Assembly: GCA_944470555.2 (NCBI GenBank)
Contig: OX104130.1
Coordinates: 68,391,160 to 68,455,159, forward strand
DNA length: 64,000 nucleotides
Direction of reading: 5' to 3'
DNA from: Heterobilharzia americana
Lineage: Eukaryota > Platyhelminthes > Trematoda > Strigeidida > Schistosomatidae
The position numbers were made by a program, and so were the translations under genes. The notes beneath the pieces are model-generated. The model searched no databases. It saw only the letters and a list, made by a program, of their open reading frames with translations, and was not told where the DNA came from. Within the stretch, counting starts at the first letter, position 1. Every line of letters starts with the position of its first letter. Below are positions 48,650-59,150 of the stretch, one piece after another.

Positions 48650-48865
48650 TTTTGGGGAATTTATTGATTTCAAGATGGTATTCATCACGAACTGGTATCA
48701 GCTGAAGAACCGTTAAAAACCTGAGAGCACTGGACTGCCGTTTTATCTCACTATGGGACCCCTCAGTGGTGCACACCTGCGGCCTACCAGGCGTCGAACC
48801 TAGGACCACCGGTGGGGAAAACAAAGTTTGACGTGAAGAAAAGTACTCGACAGTGACATTGGATA
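48650..48865 (-). mobile_element. Hammerhead-bearing repeat, CUGAGGAG family, degraded
   Basis: Minus strand hammerhead remnant 48727-48772: CTGAGGGG...GAGATAAAACGG. Both A9 and G12 are altered, so it should be inactive. Stem I (CACTG/CAGTG) is intact. Confidence 0.6.
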
Positions 48866-48969
48866 GAGGTCGTGCTGTATCATGAATTGACTTTTGGATC
48901 CCAACCCAATGGCTCAATGAAGAAGTGATCGGCATGAAACCTGAAGGTTGTGGGTTCAACCCCTGGTTC

Positions 48970-49140
48970 ATTGGTTTGGGGAGTTGACTTTCATCTGGTG
49001 GGTCGTGAGTTCAAACACCGATCCACCTATCGAGGTTTGGGAAGTCAGGTAGTATCGTTAGCCGTGTGACAATAGATATGGTTTAGTACCTACTGCACGA
49101 ATGTGCACAAGGTTGCTGAGTGGATTTCAGGGTTGTGGGT
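48970..49140 (+). mobile_element. tRNA-like SINE
   Basis: 'ggttcattggtttggggagttgactttcatctggtgggtcgtgagttcaaacaccgatccacctatcgaggtttggg' and 'aggtagtatcgttagcc'. A box-A/box-B layout shared with 30.09 kb. A family-2 hammerhead remnant follows to about 49250. Confidence 0.6.
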
Positions 49141-49954
49141 GCATACTGTTCGGGAATCTCGTATTGGGACAAAATGGTCGTCCAGGGCTTCTAGGTTTTT
49201 AATCACTCAACAACTGATACCAGTGCTGGATGATTATCACCTTGAAATTTCATTTTTATTCTTCAGCTAGCATATAAAATCCACCATGAGGTCAGTGGTA
49301 TTAGATTATAGCATAAGTTGTTTGCATTATAGTAATAACTGCTTGTGGTCTTACTATCATGCAACAGATGTTTCTGTCATGGTTGACTTCAGAAAGCAAT
49401 CATTCCAACTTGCTGAATCATTCTGTTACACAAATTTGACCACCGCATCAAGGTAGCAGCTGTAGATCGAGTCTATAAGAGGAGGGGTGGGGGTCAGTTA
49501 ACATGTTTGATTCATCACACCTTTTTAATCATCATATCAGTTAAATTTGGTTAGTATAGGTCTGAACTTGTTCATTTTTTTACAATTATCATTTATCTTA
49601 CCCTCATCTTTCACTTGTTGGTCTTTCTGTCTACTCTAACAAGCTCAGGTTTTATTTTAGTATTTTTCACTTTTATCTGATATTATAAAATTGTTTTTAA
49701 GTATTTAGTAATCAATAACGCCCAGTTCCAATCTGGCAACGTGTTAAATAATTTGCATCTTTGAGTGATGGAGTTATTGGGAAGCGATGTGTGCACCCAT
49801 TTGTCGACACATCAGATTAGTGGTGTTAATATAACTGGAACTTTTTAGTACAGGTTTATGAAGTAGCATGTTGGCTACATATAACATGTACGTATTCCCC
49901 GTTTATGAGGTTGAATAGAGAAGAAACAACGATTAGAGCAGAATAATATTATAC

Positions 49955-49990
49955 AGTCTTGTTTCGTCGGTTTCTCATCAGCTGTTTACA
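49955..49990 (-). ncRNA. Hammerhead-like motif in Penelope-like tail
   Basis: The minus strand reads CAGCTGATGAGAAACCGACGAAACAAGACTGTA. It has the perfect core pair CTGATGA and GAAA, a short stem II, and a stem III of ACA/TGU around loop AGAC with cleavage after A. I could not find a convincing stem I, so this is a motif, not a proven ribozyme. It lies downstream (minus sense) of the Penelope-like RT, the place where Penelope-like elements are known to carry hammerheads. Confidence 0.5.
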
Positions 49991-50339
49991 ACCTGAACGC
50001 GTTTAAATATCATATTACAAAAGAATTGGAACCTACGTTTTCTCAGTTACATGAAGTTAACAGGGGATAAATGGTGTTACAAAAAATAAAAACATGCTAA
50101 TAAAGTTGCCAAGACATACTTTGAAGCTTCAGTTATATATGTTTCAACAGAGAGTTCGAGAAAACATTAATAAAAGACAAAAAAGTAACGAGAATTGGCT
50201 AGTTGATGGTAAAGAACAGACAAACTACCTACTGATATGATGAGTTAAATCCAATTAGTAGAATGATCATTCAAATTGTGTACAAACAAAAAAAGGTTTA
50301 GTCAAAAGAGGATGTTACCGAACAAGAGAAGTAGCAAAG

Positions 50340-51250
50340 TATTAGGTTACCAGGGCAAAGAAAGACTTACTTCTGTGTAAACAGTCAACTCCGGTTTCAG
50401 TCGTTTGACCGCAACGGTCTCAGCAAACTTGAGGTTTGAATTACTCTGTTTGTTGTTAAAGGATTCTACTTCATGACGTATGTCGATGGCATGCCGAGTG
50501 AATGCATTACTGAAAGCACTTGTTCCATTTGAGACTCAGGGCTTTTTGGTACATGTTCCAAGAATTTGAGGTATACCGTTTCTCTCTGTTCTTGTGATAT
50601 AAATGCTACCATAGACGAACGTAAACGTGTACACATAATTAGAGGTAACATGGGAAGGAAACTTCTTAACTTTTGGTTGTATCAAAGAGCATATTATTTG
50701 GTTGAGATAGATCAGCTTGGCTGTACCATGTGTTCCTTTTAGTGCGGCTTTCAGACTTTTATTGATTTTTACAGAGACGTCATCACCTTCCAGGTTGAGT
50801 TCAATAAAAATAGACTTTTCACTTACTGTAATTTGCTTTAACTTGTTGTTTTCAGATCTTCCATATTTGTTGATAAAATTCTCCGGGTAACGGCTGTCTC
50901 CTAGAATCTTTAAGTACTCAGCTAGTCTTCTTCCAACTTATCGCTTGAACATATCCTTGCAGTAAGGTGGATGCAGGACGTAGGTCATTGCACACGATAA
51001 ACGTATCATCGACATATCTGGATTAGTACATCGTCCGTTCAATTGCTTGCTTTTGTCTTCTCAAGATTAGCCATATGGATATCTGCCAACATTGGGTTCA
51101 ATAGACTGTCCATTGCTACTTCATCAATTTTGTGGTATAGAGTGTTATCGAAATGAAACTGATTGTCTTTGGTTCACATTAACAACAAGCGTCTGAATTC
51201 CGAAATCGATAGGAGAAGGAGTTCAGGATACTGATAAATAGTTTCAGCAA
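50340..51250 (-). mobile_element. Penelope-like reverse transcriptase
   Basis: Minus-strand frames give DNQFHFDNTLYHKIDEVAMD, SLLNPMLADIHMANLEK (the Penelope-type 'GVAMGSPLSPxLANIFM' motif), then RYVDDTFIVCNDLRPASTLL with an intact YVDD catalytic box, and downstream thumb-like sequence (50651-50466). Several frameshifts make it defective. It lies antisense in MADD intron 8. No endonuclease domain is readable after it. Confidence 0.78.
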
Positions 51251-51299
51251 TTTCATAAATAGGAATCTTTGTGAATGAAGAAATTACATCAAGTTGCTG

Positions 51300-51700
51300 T
51301 GTAGGCAAAGTTTGAACTCGTGACCCAACAACTGGGGTGGTAGTTTGTTAATTATTTTACTGAACTAACTGATTAGTCCGTCTCACAAGTCACTTCATCT
51401 AAATGTGACTAAATGAGATGAAGTCTCATGAGTGTTTTCTTGTGCTTGTATTCAAATTGCGTAATTGAGAAGGATCCCAAGGGTAATATCATATTCCTTT
51501 TGTAATTGTCGGATTTTACGTGATATCATGCCATGTATGGTGTTGTATTCTCTCCATATTGAATTGAAATACGCTGAACAACCATTTGGGCGCTCATTCA
51601 GCAGGTAGTGAGCCATATCTGTTATGTGAGGGGTTACCTGGGTGCCCAGACCTTGGTAAGTGAGGTGAGGTTCTCACCCAAGCTAGTTTATCTCAAGTAT
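51300..51700 (-). repeat. tRNA-like SINE remnants
   Basis: Two antisense pieces of the gggttcgaa-type family ('caaagtttgaactcgtgacccaac' and 'caggtagtgagccatatctgttatgtgaggggttacctgggtgcccagaccttgg'). Confidence 0.4.
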
Positions 51701-51884
51701 TTTGATTTAGAATATGACTGTTGAAGGGTCCAGCCACAATTTTATTCACCTTGTTCGTCTATAGTTTATCCATTGTTTCTTGTTTTGTTATGTGTTTGTC
51801 AATCAAGTTGTGCAATAAACGCCATATTCATGCTTATTTTGTGTTTATCTGATTATCTTGTCTGTTATTATTATTTTTCTTAAG

Positions 51885-52254
51885 GCTGTAGAATATTTTG
51901 CTGAATCGTCTATTTGTGCACAAAATGAAGCCTATCAACGTATAAGTTCCGGTGTAACTTCTACTGAATTGATTGGTGATAAATTTTATTGGTATAAAAG
52001 TCAATTGAAATCAGTTTATTTCGATTGTTGGGATAAATTGTTTGATTGTTCAAATACAATGTGTTGTACACCAACAGTATCAACTAGTTCCACATTGAAT
52101 TCATATCATCAATCTATATTACTGGAAGCATTTGAAATGGCGAAATTCACATTTCACATAGCACAACAACATACTAATCATAATATTGATGATGGTGTTG
52201 ATAATTCTTCAATGATTGATTCATCAACTGATGCTAGTATGGATTATTTCAGTG
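51885..52254 (+). CDS. MADD: MADD exon I (dDENN end, acidic linker)
   Basis: This 370-bp exon runs from a TTCTTAAG acceptor to a GTTAGT donor. It opens with AVEYFAESSICAQNEAYQRI and ELIGDKFYWYKSQLKSVYFD (vertebrate '[20 protein letters not shown]...LIGDKPKWYAHQLQPIHY'). A Ser/Thr/Asn/Asp-rich low-complexity tail follows, ending SSTDASMDYFS, equivalent to 'SGSDSMDYDDSSS'. One base (G) remains for the next exon, the same phase that exon J requires. Confidence 0.93.
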
Positions 52255-52680
52255 GTTAGTTGAATATTTTTCAGATTTTATGTCTACATAATGTTTTCTG
52301 TATATTAGCTTGGCATGATTGGCATACTACATATAATATGTGCTTATTATATTGTAGACGAAGAGAGAGAGATATTCTGTGGCACCTCAATAGAAAACTA
52401 TTTATTCAAGTTGCTGCACCTTGCAACAGCATACAAGAAAATGCATTAAACATAAGATATAAAAACAGATTTATCAATTCAGAATCTGGCATACAAAGTG
52501 GATCACTTCAAGTTGTTACACTTTACAATAGGATGCAAAAAAGAAGTGATCAGAAAAAGAATCACATCGAAGTAGATAAGAGTTTAAGACAAGATAAGGC
52601 GTTAATAGATGATGAGGGTTAATGTAAAATGTTTAAATATTTTCGAAAAGGACAAATGTATCTCACAGTGAAAGCCTAGA
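52255..52680 (+). other. Open frame after exon I, undetermined
   Basis: A 120-codon frame (52260-52622) is rich in basic and polar residues. Inside it a possible acceptor (TATTGTAG, ending 52357) would join exon I in phase and give DEEREIFCGTSIENYLFKLL before a stop at 52441-52443, an alternative short terminal exon. The segment also contains an internal imperfect repeat ('tattcaagttgctgcaccttgcaacagcatacaag' and 'acttcaagttgttacactttacaataggatgcaaa'). No known domain is seen. Confidence 0.25.
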
Positions 52681-52684
52681 GAGC

Positions 52685-53430
52685 CATCTGTTACTAGGTA
52701 AAACTGTCCAACCTTGAGTATGCAGACAATATCGTCTTACTGTGCGACAACATACAGGTCAATCAAATCAAACATGATCACTTAGCTATCAGTGTCTACT
52801 AGTATAGTATATGCTTCGTGTCGTTAAAGTGCTTTTAGGGGCCTGTATCTGCACTCATACTTAGCGATGAACCTTGGAGTTTGTTGAGAAGTCTGCGTAC
52901 TTAGTTTTATGAGTGCTGGAGGAAGCATGACTGTTGAGGCCATGAAATTTATTTCTAAGGTTTTGAAACTAAATCTACTGAGATGGCTTGAACATGTACT
53001 GCGCATGTCGAGCTATCGTCTACATTGAGGTGACATGCTAGGGGAAGTTGAATTAAGTTGGAAGAGGGTTTAGGGTGGCCAGAAAAAGACGTGGTACCGG
53101 CCCATGAAGTCTCTTACTGTTGGCCTGAGTCATGTTGGGGCGATCTAGACTGCCTAGTTGGGGTCTTTAAGGCGAAAGGAATCAGTAGTTGAGGACTGTC
53201 GGTGACACGGCTGAAAACCGTTCAAAATGGTGCAGATGTGTTCACTCCTAGATATCTTCTAAAGCTTGATTATTCACACTAACCGTTATTGTCAGATTGT
53301 TTCTTCTCTCACGCAAATTTGTCTACTTTGAGACGAGTCTTTTTCTGTCAATCTGTTCTTTGCATACTACTGTGAAGTATGCCTGGGTTCGCGGTTCTAC
53401 GTTGATTTTGTGATTCAGTCACTTCTAAGA
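52685..53430 (+). mobile_element. RTE-like reverse-transcriptase fragment with tail
   Basis: It starts at NLEYADNIVLLCDN (YADD mutated to YADN), then jumps to the WLEHVLRMSSYRLH ORF end and the tail shared with 35.54-35.72 kb. An internal deletion is likely around 52810-52960. Confidence 0.78.
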
Positions 53431-53539
53431 TCAGAGCAGCATAAGCCAACAAAGGTCACCTTTAACACCGTTCTGAAATTACCCTGTCTGTAAAATCTTG
53501 GGTATATAACGTGTAAGTGTGAGCAGTTCTGCTCTCTAC

Positions 53540-53985
53540 TTGTGAAATCTGGTCCTTTTGGAGCTGAAGATGTTCGACGACTCTGCGTTTTCGACCACCG
53601 TTTTCTCCACAGGACTACTTACATCCAATGGAAGCACTGTGGAAGTAATTCTGAGGTCAGATGGCGTGTATTTGGAAATGCTGAAGATCTTTATCTAGTG
53701 AGTGGGATCATCTTGAAACACCGGCTTCGGTTAATTGGATATGTGCTACGCCTGTCATCACAACGGCTCCCACACCTTTCACTGTCTGCTTACTGTGGGA
53801 ACGAGAGGTAGAGGATCTCCAATCTATGACTTAGCGCTGTGGGATGAAAGATAATTGTGTTTAGTTAGGATCTGAAGGTGCTTCACAACCTGGGATGGGT
53901 TTCCGAGAGGGCACGCAAACCAGTGGTATGAGACGATAGCAGATATGACTTGGAATCGAAAAAAGTGTCGTTCATGCTTCAAATT
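53540..53985 (+). mobile_element. RTE-like C-terminal fragment (third lineage)
   Basis: RRLCVFDHRFLHRTTYIQWK, SNSEVRWRVFGNAED and LIGYVLRLSSQRLPHLSL correspond to the RTE C-terminus, but the wording differs from the SR2-type copies and no shared tail is present. Its end carries 'gggatgggtttccgagagggc'. Confidence 0.7.
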
Positions 53986-54299
53986 TCTTGTTTCCTATTA
54001 CTGAAAAGTAAGATGAAAGTAGTGCATGCTTCTTTGAATGTATCTTTGAAACTGCTTGTTTAATAATCCATTTCCATTACTTTCCGTTTCTTTCCTTCTT
54101 TCTTTATCTTTTTGTCTTCGTAATGTTACTATATTATATTGTATGGTGCATCTCTTGTTGCTCACTGTATATCAAGTTTGTTTTAATCAACGAATGTGAC
54201 ATAGAAAGAGCATAAGTAAACTACAGGAGTTTTGTTTCCATTTCCATCTAATGTCTTTTTATAAAGTATCTGATTATAATTCTATTTTAGCTTATCAGA

Positions 54300-54430
54300 T
54301 GTATGATATAGTGAAATAGTATTATTTGCTAGATGATATTTCGAAAACAATTTATTGTCCATAATCCTTATCAGAGTGATACATCTGATAAACAAACTAG
54401 AATGGAACTACAATCCACCTCAGTGTTCAA
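54300..54430 (+). mobile_element. Penelope-like tail, diverged
   Basis: 'gaaatagtattatttgctagatgatatttcgaaaacaatttattgtccataatccttatcag' then 'atggaactacaatccacctcagtgttcaaattt' parallels the Penelope-like tails at 300-640 and 59.27-59.4 kb. Confidence 0.5.
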
Positions 54431-54789
54431 ATTTGAAGGGATTCCTATCTTGTTTTTTGCAACACATGATTATTTGCCATTCAAGGTGAAGATGGGATTT
54501 TGAGTTGACATAAAGGTTGATTAATAGTAAGCCGAAGGCAAGCCAACCAGCAAAGGTACAACCACTTGACTGATTAAGTAACACGTAAAGTGTATTTTAC
54601 TCAGCATTTTATAAAGAATTCTCATACATTTCTTAAGAGTTCTGTTGTTCACTTCTCATAAATGTTGGATATATATTCATTAGGCAAACAAAATACTTAA
54701 TTCATGCAGATATTTAATTACATCCTACATTCCTATGAAGTTACTTCTCCTTTTCAATGTTCTTGTATATAAGTGGCTAAAAAAGTTGG

Positions 54790-56040
54790 AAATCTACTTA
54801 TGGGTTTAGAAGTGGGATTCTTGACTGGATACCAGTGAACAGACATCTGTATGCTCTTCAACTGAATGGATCTGTAAGGACTAAGAAGGATCATGAAACT
54901 AGGCGATACCTATTAGTAGTTTCCGTCTACGCACCCACCAACTGTAGTTCGGATGATGCAAAGAATGAATTTTATGAGAAGCTGTCAACTTTGCTACAGA
55001 AATCAAAACTTTCAACCGTAGTCATAATGGCTGGTGACTTCAACGCTAAAGTAGAAAAGCTGAGCTGAGCCAATCAGAAAGGCATCTTGGGGGTATTCGC
55101 GGAATCCCATGCCAACGAACTGACAATGGGGATTGTCTATTGCGATTTCGTTCCGATGATCACTTGTTTCTGACCAGCACTATCTTTAGGCATAGGGAGA
55201 GACACTGTCTCACATGGTGTCCACGGATATCAAACCAAAGATGAATACAGATAAATCACACAGCTATAAGCCATCGTTGGAGAGGATCGGTGAAGGATTA
55301 CCACTCTTTCTGGAGTACCAGTTTGAACTCCAGTCACGCCGTAGTACAAGCTCGTGTATGCTTGCACCTTACTGGCTGCAGGAAACAGGACGCAGTGAGC
55401 ACTGTCTGTGCTCAATTGGTGGGTGAGAATGCGAAGTACGCATTTAGAGAGGAATTAGCTAAGAATTTATCTGAAGGTGACATTAATGCGCATACTGAGG
55501 AAACCCGGCGTGATATTAAGTCTGTTGTAGAAACGGCGTTAAAAACAGTTGGTGAGCTACACCCAAAGGTTAGCAAACGTCATTGGTTTTCCATTACGTC
55601 ATCCGAACTGATAGATGCGAGAAGACTGATTCCAGTAGGCTGTGGCTGCAATGAAAAGCGAAAACAGCCTAAACGTTAGTTGACCAAGAGTCATCGCATC
55701 GATCGTGAGCAGTGGTGGCGAAAACGTCAGCGTTAGGTAACATTTGACAACCATTTAGTCTTATTAATGATACCGACAAAAAGAAAACGTTGGTTAGTGA
55801 AACCACCACCGAAAAGGATGGGACGCTGATAACCTTCCAGGATAGGTGGTTTGCACATTGGACAGAACACTTTGAAGCACAGTTCAACTGGTCCTCAGCA
55901 ACACTTAACAGTTGCTCAACATCCAGCCTGAACTTAAATGGGAAGTAGTTATCGATCCTCGAACTCTCCTGTTCTTTGTGTACTACTGTGAAGTGTGGCA
56001 ACTTTAACCGATGTACTTGTCAGTCAGTCACTTTGAACCC
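54790..56040 (+). mobile_element. RTE-like 5' half: endonuclease, then tail
   Basis: The only RTE copy here with its N-terminal part: RRYLLVVSVYAPTNCSSDDA, VVIMAGDFNAKV (the apurinic endonuclease GDFN motif), a DHIA-like region with frameshifts, then VSKRHWFSITSSELIDARRL and FQDRWFAHWTEHFEAQF-like words. At about 55965 it jumps directly to the RTE tail ('ttctttgtgtactactgtgaagtgtggcaact'), so the whole reverse transcriptase is deleted. Confidence 0.82.
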
Positions 56041-56514
56041 GTTCGTGGTTAGTAATTAGGTGATAAATATCTATACTGATGGTAGTCATTCCGTGTGTTA
56101 CTTTCTATATGATGGTCATATTTCATCGACCAGGTTAAGCAAAATAACTCCTTCGTATGCATTTACTCGTATGCAATTATTGTAGACAGTTGACCAATTA
56201 ACACAACCATTCATTCTTCCTTTTAGTTAGTATTATGCTGACTGTCGATTTTTTAAACTGCCTTTTTTAACTTTTATAGACTGACTGTGATTATTCTGTT
56301 CTGTGACCATTATTTCAATTTCATTAGTTGATTATCATCCCATTGATACCTTGAAATGAATAATCTTCTAATAACTAACTTTCATCACTAGCCTTGCATG
56401 TTATCTTGTACTTTAAAAATGCTCTATACATTAGTTTGGATTCCGTCTATGAAGAGCTAACTCAGCAGAAATATGTTTGTCTTTTTTTATTGATGCCCGT
56501 TGAATAACAGATGG

Positions 56515-56680
56515 GTATCGTGACTCATTAGCCTAGTGAATAAATGTCGACCGTTTGACTTTATGGGGTACGATTCGAGTTTCAGGGGGAACGAAATCAC
56601 TCACTCCGATGTAGGTAAATCCAACTGACGAGTTCTAAGTAGGATAAGACGCACGTCAAAGATTGTCCTGCTAGTCATCA
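56515..56680 (+). mobile_element. Sm-alpha-type hammerhead repeat, degraded
   Basis: Sense Sm-alpha remnant: 'ccaactgacgagttctaagtaggataagacgcacgtcaaagattg'. CTGACGAG is kept but GACGAAAC is replaced by GATAAGAC, so it should be inactive. Confidence 0.6.
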
Positions 56681-56744
56681 CCAACGAAAATAGATGGAAA
56701 CATATGTTTGTTCCAGTTTTTTTTTCTATGATTAATGAAAATCT

Positions 56745-56940
56745 TCAGAGCTTCGAGGATGATAAGGAATGTTTTGTATTCATCGTGAACTGACATCAGT
56801 TGGAAAACCATTGAAAATCTGGGAGTACTGGAGAGCTGTTTCGTCTCACTATCGGATTCTTCAGGATTGCACGCCCTAGACCCCACAAGGGACCGAACTC
56901 AGGACTAGTGAGGCAAACCAAGTTGGATGTGAAGACAAAT
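56745..56940 (-). mobile_element. Hammerhead-bearing repeat, family 2
   Basis: Minus-strand hammerhead 56826-56870: CTGAAGAA, stem II, GACGAAACAGCTCTCC. The core bases CTGANGA and GAAA are present, but the closing of stem II and stem III is imperfect. Confidence 0.6.
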
Positions 56941-57009
56941 AATCAACACTGGTATTAGATAAATGTCGTGCCGTAAAGCGAATGGATAGGAGTAGGGGAA
57001 TATAGACCA

Positions 57010-57195
57010 GTGGATCAAGGGAACGTGCTGGCTGCGGAACCTGAAGACCCTGGATCCGACCCATTGTGGGGTCTAGGTGTGTACTGTTAAAGAGTCTCAT
57101 ACTAGGCAGAATCAGCTGTTCAGTGCTTCCAAGCTTTTAATGGTTCTCCAGTTCAGTTCATGATGAATATCAAGCTGAAATCAATCAATAAATCC
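57010..57195 (+). mobile_element. Hammerhead-bearing repeat, family 2, degraded
   Basis: 'gcggaacctgaagaccctggatccgaccc' then 'gtgtactgttaaagagtctcatactaggcagaatcagctgttcagtgctt'. The core is destroyed. Together with the antisense copy at 56745-56940 it forms an inverted pair. Confidence 0.6.
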
Positions 57196-57571
57196 CCACA
57201 AGCCTCCGAATTGGATAAAAAGTGTATACATTCGTTCCATTGTGGCGGATTTTGAATCTTATCATCAGTAGTATCCAACCGTTGACAACTGTCATCTGGA
57301 AAACCCCAAATACGCGGCCTACATCAGTTCATACGGCTAAGATTTCATGAATTAGTATCGCATGTAGATCTCGCTACATTTCGCTTTCTTCTGAGCATCT
57401 CCCGATTTGAGTAAAGTCTCAAATCGAGGCAGTCACTACCTCAAGTCACAAATAAACTGGAATCACAAGTATTTCATAGTTATATATTTGCGCTCACTGA
57501 AAGTTTGTCCTTATAGATGTTCTCATTTCTTTCCTTTTTTTCAATCTTTCCTATGTTTATTATTTCCCTAG

Positions 57572-57786
57572 GGATATTTAAGACATATTCCCAGGATTCT
57601 GAATCAATTAACTCTCATGAAACGCTTATTTCAAGTCCAGTAACGTCTGAAACAGTGGAAGATTGTATTATAGTTCAACCGAATAAACCATTGCCTACCT
57701 TTTTAGTTGAATTTTATACACCTCCTACAGAATTAGTGTATGCTACTGAGTCTACTGTAAATTGGAGTATATCGCCTAGAAATAAT
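57572..57786 (+). CDS. MADD: Probable MADD exon J (linker)
   Basis: An open frame follows a strong polypyrimidine acceptor (TATTTCCCTAG, ending 57571). Its first two bases complete the Gly codon left by exon I, and it ends at a consensus GTAAGC donor in phase 0. The 71 further codons begin IFKTYSQDSESINSHETLIS and are Ser/Thr/Glu-rich and hydrophilic, as expected of the disordered MADD linker after the DENN module. The support is splice signals and phase, not motif conservation. Reading on past the donor gives a hydrophobic stretch and a stop, which I take to be intron. An alternative is a separate small membrane protein starting at ATG 57517. Confidence 0.5.
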
Positions 57787-57959
57787 GTAAGCCTACATTT
57801 GATTGATAAATATTTTATTCACTTGATTGTTGTCGTGATTATTAATACCGTATTTTTGTTACTTATGTACGCATATATAAGACTGTAAGAGTATCTGTAG
57901 CTTGGTATGTGTGTTCTGATGAAAACCATATCTACTTCTAATTAAACTAATGATGGATC

Positions 57960-58140
57960 GTGGCTAGCAGTGGAATCCAGGATGCGCATTTCGTCCTATT
58001 TGGGACTCATCAGCTGGATGTACCTGCTTCCCAGCGAGTGTTGCTCCTACCGGGAATCGGACTCGGGAGCGATCGCTTCAAACGCCAGCACGTTATCTAC
58101 TGCACCACCGATCAACTCGGTCCAATCAACGACGGTATGA
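57960..58140 (-). mobile_element. Sm-alpha-type repeat with intact hammerhead
   Basis: Best Sm-alpha copy in the window, antisense to MADD in intron 10. The element has the hammerhead at one end and a tRNA-like stretch ('cccgagtccgattcccggt' on the minus strand) upstream, as expected for the Sm-alpha family known from Schistosoma mansoni. Confidence 0.82.
57976..58018 (-). ncRNA. Hammerhead ribozyme, Sm-alpha type, intact
   Basis: Minus strand: TCCAG, CTGATGAG, GTCC-CAAATA-GGAC stem II, GAAA, ATGCGCAT as stem III, cleavage after C of ATC, then CTGGA closing stem I. Every invariant core base is present and all helices can form. It matches the published Sm-alpha hammerhead arrangement. Stem III is palindromic with almost no loop, so dimer formation may help. 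Confidence 0.85.
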
Positions 58141-58324
58141 TATAAAAACAATTATACATATCTAGTTCTGTTATTATACTGGTAAGAACTTTCACTGGCA
58201 TTCTTCTTTGTGAGTTTAGAATCAGTGGAAGAGGCCATTTCTCGATGAGTAAGTACTTATATGAATCGATTTTAGATGGTTAAAGACACAGAGCTGTGCA
58301 CCTAGGTTTCGTACTTATCGATGC

Positions 58325-58445
58325 TCATCAGTAAAGCGTGTCTGTAACCTGAGAGATTTGAACCTATGCCAACCAGCACTTTAAGTAGAGACCTTATCAT
58401 TTAGCTACTTTGGCCACGGTTGGCGTCATCGGAGAGAGTAACCAA
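58325..58445 (-). repeat. tRNA-like SINE fragment
   Basis: Minus strand 'aaagtagctaaatgataaggtctctacttaaagtgctggttggcataggttcaaatctctcagg' resembles a class II (Ser/Leu-like) tRNA head with an A box and a B box (ggttcaaatct). It is not a functional tRNA. Confidence 0.5.
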
Positions 58446-58619
58446 TTTCACGTTGCTATAGTCCTGTGTGCTGACCGAATTCTATCGATCATTTCTCAAT
58501 GCACTCATTAAGCAAGAAGACTCTTCATCAACCATATATGTGGCTACTCAATCGTTTAATTCCGTGCCTCCAATTTGCAGTTTCAATATCTTCACCTTTT
58601 TGTGAATTAATATTAAGAA

Positions 58620-59150
58620 TGTTGACTGAAATTTACCTTCAACCGATGGCTACTGGACAAGACAGGCCAGTCGTTTGATTGGGTTTTGAACCTTAATCGA
58701 CTGAGATGGCTTGGACATTTACTGTACCTTGCCGAGTCACCAACTTCCTCTATTTGCTATACTAAAAGAAGTTGGATTAGGTTGGAAGAGGGTTCAGAGT
58801 GGTTGGAGTAAGGTGTGGCATCAGTCGATAAAGTCTCTTACTATCGGTCTGAACCATGTGGGGTGCCCGAGACGAAAAGAATCAGTGGTCGAGGACTGTT
58901 GGTGACGTGATTAAAAATCGGTCACAATGGCGCAGATGTATTCACTTCTTGACATCCTCTAAAGCTTGAATATTTGCACTAACTTCTATCTTCAAATTGT
59001 GTATTCTTTTACACAACTTTGTCTTTTTTGATATCACTCTTTTTCTATCCACCTATTCTTTGTATACTACTGTGAAGTGTGGCAACTTGGGTCAATGCAC
59101 TTGTGTGTGTGAGGTTTTACGTTGATTTTGTCAGTCAGTCAGTTAGTCAT
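58620..59150 (+). mobile_element. RTE-like 3' end with (GTCA)n tail
   Basis: It contains RLRWLGHLLYLAESPTSSIC-like words, 'GWSKVWHQSIKSLTIGLNHVG' and the RTE tail ending in GTCA repeats (59129-59148). A Penelope palindrome is inserted into this GTCA run, which continues after it at about 59406-59430. Confidence 0.78.

Noticed and set aside
48567..48971. 134-codon minus frame over exon H's downstream region
   Set aside because: It runs through a TA repeat and an antisense hammerhead SINE, with no protein motif.
26408..52254. Other DENN proteins (DENND1-6) instead of MADD
   Set aside because: The segments [28 protein letters not shown], [10 protein letters not shown] and AVEYF...LIGDK in this order are characteristic of MADD.
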